Origin: JAUYIW01 sp043818555
GTDB lineage: Bacteria; Patescibacteriota; Patescibacteriia; UBA9934
Assembly: GCA_043818555.1 (NCBI GenBank)
Contig: JBDRFP010000009.1
Location: 1-6,151, forward strand
Direction: 5' to 3'
Length of the DNA stretch: 6,151 nucleotides
Numbering within the stretch: position 1 is the first letter of the stretch; every line of letters begins with the position of its first letter. The notes beneath the pieces are model-generated. The model worked only from the letters and a program-made list of their open reading frames with translations. It was not told the origin of the DNA and did not search any database. The position numbers and the translations under genes are program-made. Shown one piece after another: positions 1-4,378 of this stretch.

Positions 1-5
1 GCCTG

Positions 6-132
6 CGCTCGCCCGGCATTAGGTCCAGCATATGTCAGGGCATTTTGGACTACTTTCGTCTTTAAAGGATACGAAAGTGTTCAAAATGCTATTTCCTGAC
101 TCCTGCCGGACCAAAGCCAGGCGTGCTCGGAA
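6..132. repeat. Long imperfect inverted repeat (fold-back element), left end cut by the window
   Basis: The arm at about 6-59 is nearly the reverse complement of 71-132, around a short centre (60-70) that contains TTTAAA. Matching blocks from the centre outward are ACTTTCGT/ACGAAAGT (52-59/71-78), CATTTTG/CAAAATG (41-47/82-88), GTCAGG/CCTGAC (34-39/95-100) and GGTCC/GGACC (22-26/108-112), then a weaker GC-rich block. Small indels and substitutions separate the blocks, so it is a diverged hairpin, not a fresh palindrome. The left arm may continue beyond base 1. It could be a MITE-like element, a structured RNA or a remnant of an inverted duplication. The sequence does not decide between these. 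Confidence 0.6.
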
Positions 133-255
133 GGTCGGCGAAGAAAAGCCAGCGACGAGGCTCACAGGTTCGCCGTGGCTTATCATCGCAAAGTTCGCTC
201 AAAACGATCAAGTATCGGGAAACGAAAGTAGATAGTAAATGGTAGATGGAACAAC

Positions 256-280
256 CCAATCCTCAGGGGGTTGGAATTTT
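256..280 (+). terminator. Possible intrinsic terminator in the leader region
   Basis: A 7-bp stem (256-262 with 268-274, one G-T wobble, 5-nt loop) is followed by AATTTTT. The shape is that of a weak Rho-independent terminator on the plus strand. No protein gene lies upstream in the window, so it would end a transcript entering from the left or a noncoding transcript through the inverted repeat at 6-132. Confidence 0.35.
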
Positions 281-302
281 TATAGCTGTCTTACTTTCGG
301 TG

Positions 303-311
303 TGGTAAACT
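303..311 (+). promoter_or_regulatory. Extended -10 promoter placing the transcript start at the ATG at 319
   Basis: TGG-TAAACT (303-311) fits an extended -10 element (TGn plus a hexamer with 4 of 6 consensus bases). No convincing -35 lies upstream. Transcription starting about 7 nt downstream would begin at 318-319, the first base of the start codon, so the mRNA would be leaderless. This agrees with the lack of any Shine-Dalgarno sequence there. The related string TGTGGTAAA also occurs at 1399-1407. Confidence 0.35.
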
Positions 312-318
312 GGCAGAT

Positions 319-1365
319 ATGAATCAAGAATTGGGTTATAAAAAAATTCAATCCGAGGTACGGCCAGTTGCGCCGATCGAGCAGGAATATCCTGAATGGC
401 TCAATTTAAAGCGTCCGCCAAACGCGTCTGTAAAAGAATATGCAGAGGCCTTTTTCAAAATGGCAGACGAAATTATTCTCGAAATCAATAAATATAAAAC
501 CGATCCGCAGGAATTTGTCAGCAGCTTGAGCGACAAGGAAATCGAATACCTTAAGGCAAAACAGCTGCTGCGTACAATTCAGGATGATCGCGTGTTTGCC
601 AAAGTGCTTGGCCGTGAAAGGAAAAGGATTGGTGATTTAAAAAATGAAATAATTTCGCAAGCCGCGGAGCAAGAGGCGATGATTGAGCGTCACAAGGAAA
701 CGATCGCTAACTTGTTGGACGCTCTAAATCGGGAGTTGCGCGATATTGATGATTATGAACCGGTCAAGCTTGAAAATATTCAATTGATAATTGAGCCGAT
801 GAAGTCCAGGCATGGTACTTTTACCGGTGGGAAAATGTCGGATAATGGAATTATTCGTTTGAACTCATTATATTTTAAAAAGCACCCTGATGCGTTGTCG
901 CATGATTTTTTGCACGAAGCGATTCATTTTGCCAGTGCTAGGTATGTGGATGAGGAGAAAGCAGAATCTAAACGAGCAGGATTTCGTTACAAGGACAAAA
1001 CCGGATATAAAAATTTTGATTTTTTCAATGAGGCCATGGTGGAGAAAAAGGCTTTGGAGTTGTGCGAGTCTGAGGATGTGAACTCTGGCGACCCGACGTA
1101 TCAAATTGAGCTTAGGGCGCTTAAAAATGTGGTCAACGGTATGAATAAATATGGTTTTGATGCGGATAAGTTGTTAAATGAGGCGTTTTTTGGCAAGGGG
1201 AGCGTGCTTGGGCTAGTGCGAGCGGTGGACAGGGTTTACGCTGAGAAAGGTGGATTTTCAGTGCTGAGAGAGCTACTTTCCGAGCATCAGGAAGCTTTGA
1301 GGTCGGGCAATTTTGACGAAATCGATCAAAAAGCGGGAGTGATTGAAAAGTGGTGCTTGATTTAA
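319..1365 (+). CDS. Putative zinc metalloprotease of gluzincin type, uncharacterised
   Basis: This 348-aa protein has no signal peptide or membrane segment and is probably cytoplasmic. The sequence shows a zincin motif, HEAIH at residues 199-203 inside SHDFLHEAIHFAS, followed by FFNEAMVEKKALEL at 235-248. Known families with HExxH and a downstream NExxxE use the two histidines and a later glutamate as zinc ligands, with the first glutamate as catalytic base; here the third ligand would be E238 or E242. Residues about 95-145 are highly charged and helical, and may form a coiled coil before the catalytic part. The C-terminal 100 residues look helical. I do not recognise a named family, and the substrate is unknown. 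There is no Shine-Dalgarno sequence before the ATG; the promoter at 303-311 suggests leaderless translation. The gene is AT-rich compared with the next three genes. Coding status is strong; the protease assignment rests on motifs only. Confidence 0.75.
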   Translation: MNQELGYKKIQSEVRPVAPIEQEYPEWLNLKRPPNASVKEYAEAFFKMADEIILEINKYKTDPQEFVSSLSDKEIEYLKAKQLLRTIQDDRVFAKVLGRERKRIGDLKNEIISQAAEQEAMIERHKETIANLLDALNRELRDIDDYEPVKLENIQLIIEPMKSRHGTFTGGKMSDNGIIRLNSLYFKKHPDALSHDFLHEAIHFASARYVDEEKAESKRAGFRYKDKTGYKNFDFFNEAMVEKKALELCESEDVNSGDPTYQIELRALKNVVNGMNKYGFDADKLLNEAFFGKGSVLGLVRAVDRVYAEKGGFSVLRELLSEHQEALRSGNFDEIDQKAGVIEKWCLI

Positions 1366-1379
1366 GCCAATCCTATGCT

Positions 1380-1408
1380 TTGACATCATTATGGTTTTGT
1401 GGTAAATA
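1380..1408 (+). promoter_or_regulatory. Promoter of the 163-aa orphan gene
   Basis: A perfect -35 TTGACA (1380-1385), a 17-bp spacer and TAAATA (1403-1408) preceded by TGG form a plausible sigma-70-type promoter with an extended -10. The -10 hexamer itself is poor. A better-looking TATACT (1409-1414) sits too far from this -35. Transcription would start near 1415, about 25 nt before the GTG start. Confidence 0.5.
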
Positions 1409-1430
1409 TATACTGGCATATTCCAAACAA

Positions 1431-1435
1431 GGAGG
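1431..1435 (+). promoter_or_regulatory. Ribosome binding site that fixes the GTG start at 1441
   Basis: GGAGG lies 5 nt before GTG at 1441. An in-frame ATG at 1399 overlaps the predicted -10 region and has no Shine-Dalgarno sequence, so the GTG is preferred. Confidence 0.75.
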
Positions 1436-1440
1436 AAGCC

Positions 1441-1932
1441 GTGAGCACGAAACGCTTGTACATTCCGAAGGGTGGCTCTGACACTTTCCATGCCAGAACG
1501 GTGAGGGGAAGTGGCGCTGTGGCATCGAAAAAGATGGAAATGAATGACATGAAGAAGAGTGCCATGACAGTAGTGGTCGGCGGGCAACGATTTGAGGCAA
1601 CGGCTGGCTTCATGGGCGAGCCTGCGCGCTGGATTGGCCCGATCCCGAATACTATTCGAGGCGGGAACGACGCCCCCCTTTGGCGCAACATCGACCCTGC
1701 GATCAACGAAAAAGGCGATCTGTATGATTCCGCTTCCGGATTCCGCCTTTGCGTGATCAATGAAGGCAGGACAATCACGTGGCACTTGGGCGCGCCGGTT
1801 GGCGAGCGGTCGATAGCCTGTATCCGTTGCGGTGAGGAAGCTCTACTCAATGGATGCGAAACGGTCAATGACCTGACCGCACTCAATTTGTTCAAGTGGG
1901 AGGCTCGAGAAGCTATGAAGAGGGTGCGATAG
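1441..1932 (+). CDS. Hypothetical protein, 163 aa, with a cysteine pair
   Basis: I do not recognise this protein. It starts at GTG behind a well-placed GGAGG and ends at TAG, 9 nt before an intrinsic terminator, so it is a complete single-gene transcription unit. The N-terminal 40 residues are basic and low in hydrophobicity. The middle, about 43-125, alternates short beta-like stretches (AMTVVVGGQRFEATAG, FRLCVINEGRTITWHLG) with Gly/Pro turns. A CIRC motif at 127-130, with further cysteines at 104 and 139, could bind a metal, but two CxxC knuckles are not present. The C-terminus (about 141-163) is a charged helix. There is no signal peptide or membrane segment. The coding sequence is visibly more GC-rich than the neighbour at 319-1365, which suggests a different origin. 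Function unknown. Confidence 0.7.
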   Translation: MSTKRLYIPKGGSDTFHARTVRGSGAVASKKMEMNDMKKSAMTVVVGGQRFEATAGFMGEPARWIGPIPNTIRGGNDAPLWRNIDPAINEKGDLYDSASGFRLCVINEGRTITWHLGAPVGERSIACIRCGEEALLNGCETVNDLTALNLFKWEAREAMKRVR

Positions 1933-1941
1933 TACCTCGAT

Positions 1942-1971
1942 ACGCCGTTGACAATATGTCGCGGCGTTTTT
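1942..1971 (+). terminator. Intrinsic terminator of the 163-aa gene
   Basis: A two-part stem is formed by ACGCCG/CGGCGT (1942-1947/1962-1967) and an inner GACA/TGTC (1950-1953/1957-1960) with an ATA loop, followed by a TTTTT run at 1967-1971. It begins 9 nt after the stop codon at 1930-1932. Confidence 0.8.
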
Positions 1972-1978
1972 AAATTTA

Positions 1979-2001
1979 AAACCCGCAACTAGTGCGGGTT
2001 T
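1979..2001 (-). terminator. Terminator of the AgmX-type gene, first copy of a repeated hairpin
   Basis: A perfect 9-bp stem (1979-1987 with 1993-2001) around a 5-nt loop carries the core CCCGCAACTAGTGCGGG. Read on the minus strand, GCGGG is followed by TTTTAAATTT, so it terminates the gene whose stop is at 2020-2022. On the plus strand it lies just behind the terminator at 1942-1971 and may act as a second barrier. The same core recurs at 2712-2728. Confidence 0.75.
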
Positions 2002-2019
2002 AGGGTCCTGGGGAGGTGA

Positions 2020-2637
2020 TCATCCAGGACTGAAGTCGAATGGTGTGGTCTCCACGACGATCCCGCCGCCCTTGGGTTGCGGGAATTTGAATTCCATGAA
2101 CTCGTGCGTGATACACTCTTCGACTACGGCGCTGTTCATGGTGGTGCTCTCGATCGCGGCGTTGATCACAGATCCGTCTTTGTAGATCGCGAACCTCACC
2201 TCGATCCTGCCGCTGAGCGTAAGATTCTGGTTGAGTTCTCGCTGGTAGCAATAGCGGACCTGATTCATGTTGCGCTTGATCACCGCATCGATGAGCGACT
2301 TGTCGAGCGCACCCATGATCATTTTGTCGTTGCCGATGCCGATAGAGCCGAGGCCAGAGCCTTGCGAGCTCAGTCCGCCGGAACCGATCTGCGTACCCTT
2401 GGTACCGATCAGTCCTCCGATCCCGCCTGAGAGACTATGATCGAGCGAATTTGATGCGAACACATCGTCGAGCTCACTGCCGTCACGTAGCGCGCCTATC
2501 ACGCCCGCACCTTCACCGATTTCCTTGTCGAGCTGACTGGCACTCACTGCGATCGTGTTGCCCCTGGTGTCGATGCTGTCATCGGCCAAGGCTGGAGCTA
2601 GGGCGGAAAAAAGTACTGCCAGAATCAAACAATGCAT
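2020..2637 (-). CDS. Exported protein with AgmX/PglI-type (TonB-like) C-terminal domain
   Basis: This 205-aa precursor has a signal peptide at residues 1-18 (hydrophobic LILAVLFSALAPALA, likely cleaved after ALA at 18), although the N-terminus lacks the usual lysine or arginine. A Gly/Ser-rich linker at about 70-102 follows. Residues about 108-205 contain LDKSLIDAVIKRNMNQVRYC, then a beta-rich part with FAIYKDGSV and FKFPQPKGGG. I recognise this as the AgmX/PglI C-terminal domain known from myxobacterial and other deltaproteobacterial secreted or motility-linked proteins; it resembles the TonB C-terminus. Cys130 and Cys175 sit at the positions of the conserved cysteine pair and could form a disulfide. 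The N-terminal FHA and membrane parts of full AgmX proteins are absent. The start is fixed by GGAGGT 7 nt upstream. Its function outside the membrane is unknown. It looks foreign next to a Patescibacteria-like dcw cluster. Confidence 0.85.
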   Translation of the reverse strand: MHCLILAVLFSALAPALADDSIDTRGNTIAVSASQLDKEIGEGAGVIGALRDGSELDDVFASNSLDHSLSGGIGGLIGTKGTQIGSGGLSSQGSGLGSIGIGNDKMIMGALDKSLIDAVIKRNMNQVRYCYQRELNQNLTLSGRIEVRFAIYKDGSVINAAIESTTMNSAVVEECITHEFMEFKFPQPKGGGIVVETTPFDFSPG

Positions 2638-2643
2638 TTCTTT

Positions 2644-2649
2644 ACCTCC
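2644..2649 (-). promoter_or_regulatory. Strong ribosome binding site of the AgmX-type gene
   Basis: On the minus strand, GGAGGT lies 6-7 nt before the ATG at 2637-2635. It fixes the start, and so shows that the signal peptide begins directly at MHCLILAV. Confidence 0.8.
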
Positions 2650-2675
2650 GTGTTTGAAATGAACGTTGTACTTCC

Positions 2676-2704
2676 AAAGTAGCAGAAATTTTCATATTTG
2701 TCAA
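2676..2704 (-). promoter_or_regulatory. Promoter of the AgmX-type gene
   Basis: On the minus strand, TTGACA (2704-2699) is followed after exactly 17 bp by TACTTT (2681-2676), preceded by TGC, giving an extended -10. The -35 directly follows the T-run of the upstream terminator at 2705-2729, so the two units are packed with almost no spare sequence. Confidence 0.6.
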
Positions 2705-2729
2705 TAAAAAACCCGCAACTAGTGCGGGC
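2705..2729 (-). terminator. Terminator of the 127-aa gene, second copy of the repeated hairpin
   Basis: The 17-bp core CCCGCAACTAGTGCGGG (2712-2728) is identical to the copy at 1982-1998. On the minus strand the stem is followed by TTTTTT, a classic intrinsic terminator for the gene ending at 2774. Confidence 0.8.
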
Positions 2730-2773
2730 TGAGTCCTTACGCGACCCCACAGGAGCGAAGAAAGGTTAGTGCC

Positions 2774-3157
2774 TCAAGGAGGCAGAAGACTGGCCAATAG
2801 CCGTTGGGCGGGCAGCGGGCCGGGTGCATGATGGCAGTTGAAAGTTGCGGCTTCGACACTAAGAAAGAAGCCGCTGTTGCCGACCACGATAATTGGACCA
2901 TGGAAAGAGCTACGGAATTTATTGACCTGATTTGGCCACGGAGAGGTCGGCCGACCGACCGGAGTTGGCCAAATAAAGGTTGGCGTGATGATTAGTACTG
3001 AACAATCGGCAAGCCCGCGATCTTCGGCCGCGAAATATGAATCGAAGTTGTTGATCACATGAACCTCGACACGATCGCATAAGCCACCTACATACGCGCT
3101 AATCGCATCGCTTTTGGTCATTTTTTCGTCAAAGATGACGACTTTTGGTAGAGACAA
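2774..3157 (-). CDS. Hypothetical protein, possibly a degenerate receiver (CheY-like) domain, TTG start
   Basis: This 127-aa protein has the length and strand order of a single receiver domain: beta strand KVVIFDEK (5-12), helix, strand VEVHVINN (31-38), strand CSVLIITP (52-59), strand GPIIVVGNS (87-95) and a C-terminal helix QRLLASLL (118-125). D10 could correspond to an acidic-pocket residue. The position where receivers carry the phosphorylated aspartate, at the end of strand 3, holds ITP instead, so phosphorylation is unlikely. A Pro/Trp-rich loop at 62-76 is encoded by a GC-rich palindrome. The start is TTG at 3157-3155, behind a GGGGGT-like Shine-Dalgarno; the alternative ATG at residue 13 has none and would remove strand 1. 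A very good promoter and a terminator frame it, which supports a real gene. The receiver assignment is weak and made from pattern only. Confidence 0.6.
   Translation of the reverse strand: MSLPKVVIFDEKMTKSDAISAYVGGLCDRVEVHVINNFDSYFAAEDRGLADCSVLIITPTFIWPTPVGRPTSPWPNQVNKFRSSFHGPIIVVGNSGFFLSVEAATFNCHHAPGPLPAQRLLASLLPP
2931..2973. repeat. Nested palindromes inside the 127-aa coding sequence
   Basis: TTTGGCCA (2931-2938) and TGGCCAAA (2966-2973) are perfect inverted copies that enclose GGTCGGCCGACC (2945-2956), itself a perfect 12-bp palindrome. Together they encode residues 62-76, a Pro/Trp-rich loop. This may be an inserted small palindromic element or just GC-rich loop coding. Confidence 0.5.
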
Positions 3158-3202
3158 AAAACACCCCCGTAAAGATCGATTTGTCAGAATTAAACAACCG
3201 CC

Positions 3203-3231
3203 ATTATGCTGCTGGCCGCTTTGTTTGTCAA
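3203..3231 (-). promoter_or_regulatory. Near-consensus promoter of the 127-aa gene
   Basis: On the minus strand, TTGACA (3231-3226), a 17-bp spacer and CATAAT (3208-3203, 5 of 6 consensus) form the best sigma-70-type promoter in the window. Transcription would start near 3196, leaving a leader of about 40 nt before the TTG at 3157. Confidence 0.7.
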
Positions 3232-3254
3232 ATTAATTAAAATTCAAGATAAAG

Positions 3255-3284
3255 ATCTGACCTTGAGTGGCATAGTATCTGACC
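3255..3284. repeat. Direct repeat ATCTGACC, 22 bp apart
   Basis: ATCTGACC occurs at 3255-3262 and 3277-3284, two helical turns apart, in the divergent region between the genes at 2774-3157 (-) and 3353-3607 (+). It could be an operator pair. The complement GGTCAGAT also resembles a motif I recall flanking REP-associated (Y1/RAYT) transposase genes, in which case it would be a scar. Neither reading is secure. Confidence 0.3.
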
Positions 3285-3292
3285 CCCTGTAA

Positions 3293-3321
3293 TTGCTATA
3301 AAATATACCGTATGTTAGAAT
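3293..3321 (+). promoter_or_regulatory. Promoter of the 84-aa gene
   Basis: TTGCTA (3293-3298), a 17-bp spacer and TAGAAT (3316-3321) preceded by TGT form an extended -10 promoter. Transcription would start near 3328, about 25 nt before the ATG at 3353. Confidence 0.6.
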
Positions 3322-3352
3322 ATTCACAGGAAAATTATTAATTTATAGTATT

Positions 3353-3607
3353 ATGTTATCTAAAAAGGAAACAGGCGATGTCTGGAAAGGAGTCAGTTTT
3401 TGGATGGAAGAGATCAAAAAAGCCGGAGTTTATGATCAACTCAGGCATTTCAACGATATTATAACCGGAAAAGATGCTCCAAAAGGGTATGGCGATGAGC
3501 CGGTTTTAGAAGATGTAGTCCTGGACGGCAGGAAGTGCGATATTTATCATACTGATAAAAAGCCCTCTGATACTTATCATCGAGTCTTTATCCATATTAA
3601 GGAATAA
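3353..3607 (+). CDS. Hypothetical protein, 84 aa
   Basis: I do not recognise this small, AT-rich gene. The product is soluble and charged, with a helical N-terminal half (residues about 7-38, including VWKGVSFWMEEIKKAGVYDQ) and a C-terminal half that looks beta-rich (VLEDVVLDGRKCDIYHTD, then TYHRVFIHIKE). No signal peptide, membrane segment or known motif is visible. The reading frame is framed by a good promoter (3293-3321) and a convergent terminator (3648-3678), which supports a real monocistronic gene. No Shine-Dalgarno lies at the usual distance; an AGGAAA sits about 20 nt upstream, and the frame stays open upstream of the ATG, so the start is uncertain. The ending, HIKE, just after a beta-like strand could mean that the protein is a truncated domain. 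Confidence 0.6.
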   Translation: MLSKKETGDVWKGVSFWMEEIKKAGVYDQLRHFNDIITGKDAPKGYGDEPVLEDVVLDGRKCDIYHTDKKPSDTYHRVFIHIKE

Positions 3608-3642
3608 TGTTGCAGAGTCCCAGGTGCGCCTACTGTATTGTG

Positions 3643-4188
3643 CTAACAACAGCCGACCATGTCGGTTGTTTTGTTCTTGAGTAATTTTGCGGCCTGCTCG
3701 ATTTGCGCCGGTTGATGGTCGAGGATTGGTTCAGGTAGATCGTCGATGGGGAAGAACTGACCGTTGGGGAAGTTAGCATCGCGATCGACCTCGAGCAGAT
3801 AAAATAGATGCCCGCCGTGGCCTCGTTTGTTGTCGGAAAAATTAAAATCGACTAACCGAGGCTGCCTATCGAACTTGTCGACCCCGACCTCGTCGGCAAG
3901 TCGTTTCCAGACAGATTCGACAGAATCGGTAATACGTATGATCGTGCCCGGGAAGTGCCACCAACCTGGCCAGAATTTATCGTCAGATTCGCGTTGCGTC
4001 AACAAGATCTCGAGCTTGTCCTTATTGTGTCGAAAAACAAGCAACTCAAATGCAACAGCAGGGAACACGTAACCGATCTGGTAAAAGTACCATTGTGGCA
4101 GTACGCAATGTTTAAGTAAGTATCGTTTTAGCAGCGCAAACTGAATCATTGCCAAGGGTCGGAACAGTTGTAGGAGTAGGTTGATCAT
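3643..4188 (-). CDS. Nudix-fold hydrolase with a degenerate Nudix box
   Basis: This 181-aa protein has the Nudix fold signature: strands FPAVAFELLVFRH (42-54) and LEILLTQRE (59-67), WPGWWHFPG (73-81), the Nudix helix to 103, and a C-terminal FFPIDDLPEPI stretch (145-155) typical of the family. Nudix enzymes cleave nucleoside diphosphates linked to another group, with Mg2+ held by REUxEE of the box. Against the standard box (G-x5-E-x7-REUxEExGU) it keeps G81, E100, G102 and V103, but has T87 for E, K95-R96 for RE and D99 for E. Activity may therefore be reduced or changed. An N-terminal extension of about 40 residues, basic and hydrophobic (NLLLQLFRPLAMIQFALLKRYLL), precedes the fold and could be an amphipathic or membrane-contacting helix. 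No Shine-Dalgarno precedes the ATG; M14 is an alternative start, also without one. Substrate unknown. Confidence 0.85.
   Translation of the reverse strand: MINLLLQLFRPLAMIQFALLKRYLLKHCVLPQWYFYQIGYVFPAVAFELLVFRHNKDKLEILLTQRESDDKFWPGWWHFPGTIIRITDSVESVWKRLADEVGVDKFDRQPRLVDFNFSDNKRGHGGHLFYLLEVDRDANFPNGQFFPIDDLPEPILDHQPAQIEQAAKLLKNKTTDMVGCC
3648..3678 (+). terminator. Intrinsic terminator of the 84-aa gene, inside the Nudix gene's 3' end
   Basis: A 10-bp stem (3648-3657 with 3661-3670, one G-T wobble) with a CAT loop is followed by TTGTTCTT. The hairpin overlaps the last codons of the convergent Nudix gene, so DNA of the terminator also encodes that protein's C-terminus. Confidence 0.65.
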
Positions 4189-4197
4189 GGTGTGGGT

Positions 4198-4226
4198 ATT
4201 GTAGGGGATTGTGAGCGAGGTTTCAA
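4198..4226 (-). promoter_or_regulatory. Promoter of the Nudix gene, near-leaderless
   Basis: On the minus strand, TTGAAA (4226-4221), a 17-bp spacer and TACAAT (4203-4198) each match consensus at 5 of 6 positions. The expected start, near 4191, lies about 3 nt before the ATG at 4188. Together with the lack of a Shine-Dalgarno this points to a leaderless mRNA. The -35 overlaps the first unit of the 9-bp tandem repeat. Confidence 0.6.
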
Positions 4227-4257
4227 GGGTTCCAAAGGTCGCAAAGGTTTCAAAGGT
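4222..4257. repeat. 9-bp tandem repeat, four units
   Basis: TTCAAGGGT (4222-4230), TCCAAAGGT (4231-4239), CGCAAAGGT (4240-4248) and TTCAAAGGT (4249-4257) are consecutive 9-bp units. They begin at the -35 of the minus-strand Nudix promoter. A pyrimidine-rich stretch with repeated TTCCTACT/TTCCTACTT follows at about 4258-4296. No credible gene covers this area. Confidence 0.75.
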
Positions 4258-4321
4258 TTTCTCCTGCTTCCTACTCCCTATTTCCTACTTTCTGCGTTTT
4301 CCGACAATACTTATCCTCAGG

Positions 4322-4354
4322 AACAAAAACCGAACGGGTTTTTTGTTTTGTTTT
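4322..4354 (+). terminator. Terminator-like hairpin upstream of the mraZ control region
   Basis: AACAAAAACC pairs with GGTTTTTTGTT (one bulge) around a CG-rich loop and runs on into TTTTGTTTT. It is intrinsic-terminator-like, and nearly symmetrical in T content on both strands. No plus-strand gene lies directly upstream, so it may insulate mraZ from read-through. Confidence 0.5.
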
Positions 4355-4378
4355 CGCCAAATTTTTTAGTGGCGCAAG

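Noticed and set aside
150..200. tRNA-like GGTTCGCC segment
   Set aside because: Only a T-loop-like string is present; no acceptor stem, anticodon arm or D arm can be formed.
32..235. 67-aa open frame on the plus strand
   Set aside because: It runs through the fold-back repeat, has no ribosome binding site, and its protein has no recognisable pattern.
1389..1988. 199-aa open frame on the minus strand, with shorter ones nested beside it
   Set aside because: It is antisense to the well-supported 163-aa gene, crosses that gene's terminator and promoter, and looks like random Arg/Ser/Pro-rich translation.
2077..2430. 117-aa open frame on the plus strand
   Set aside because: It is antisense to the AgmX-type gene, whose motifs, signal peptide and ribosome binding site are convincing.
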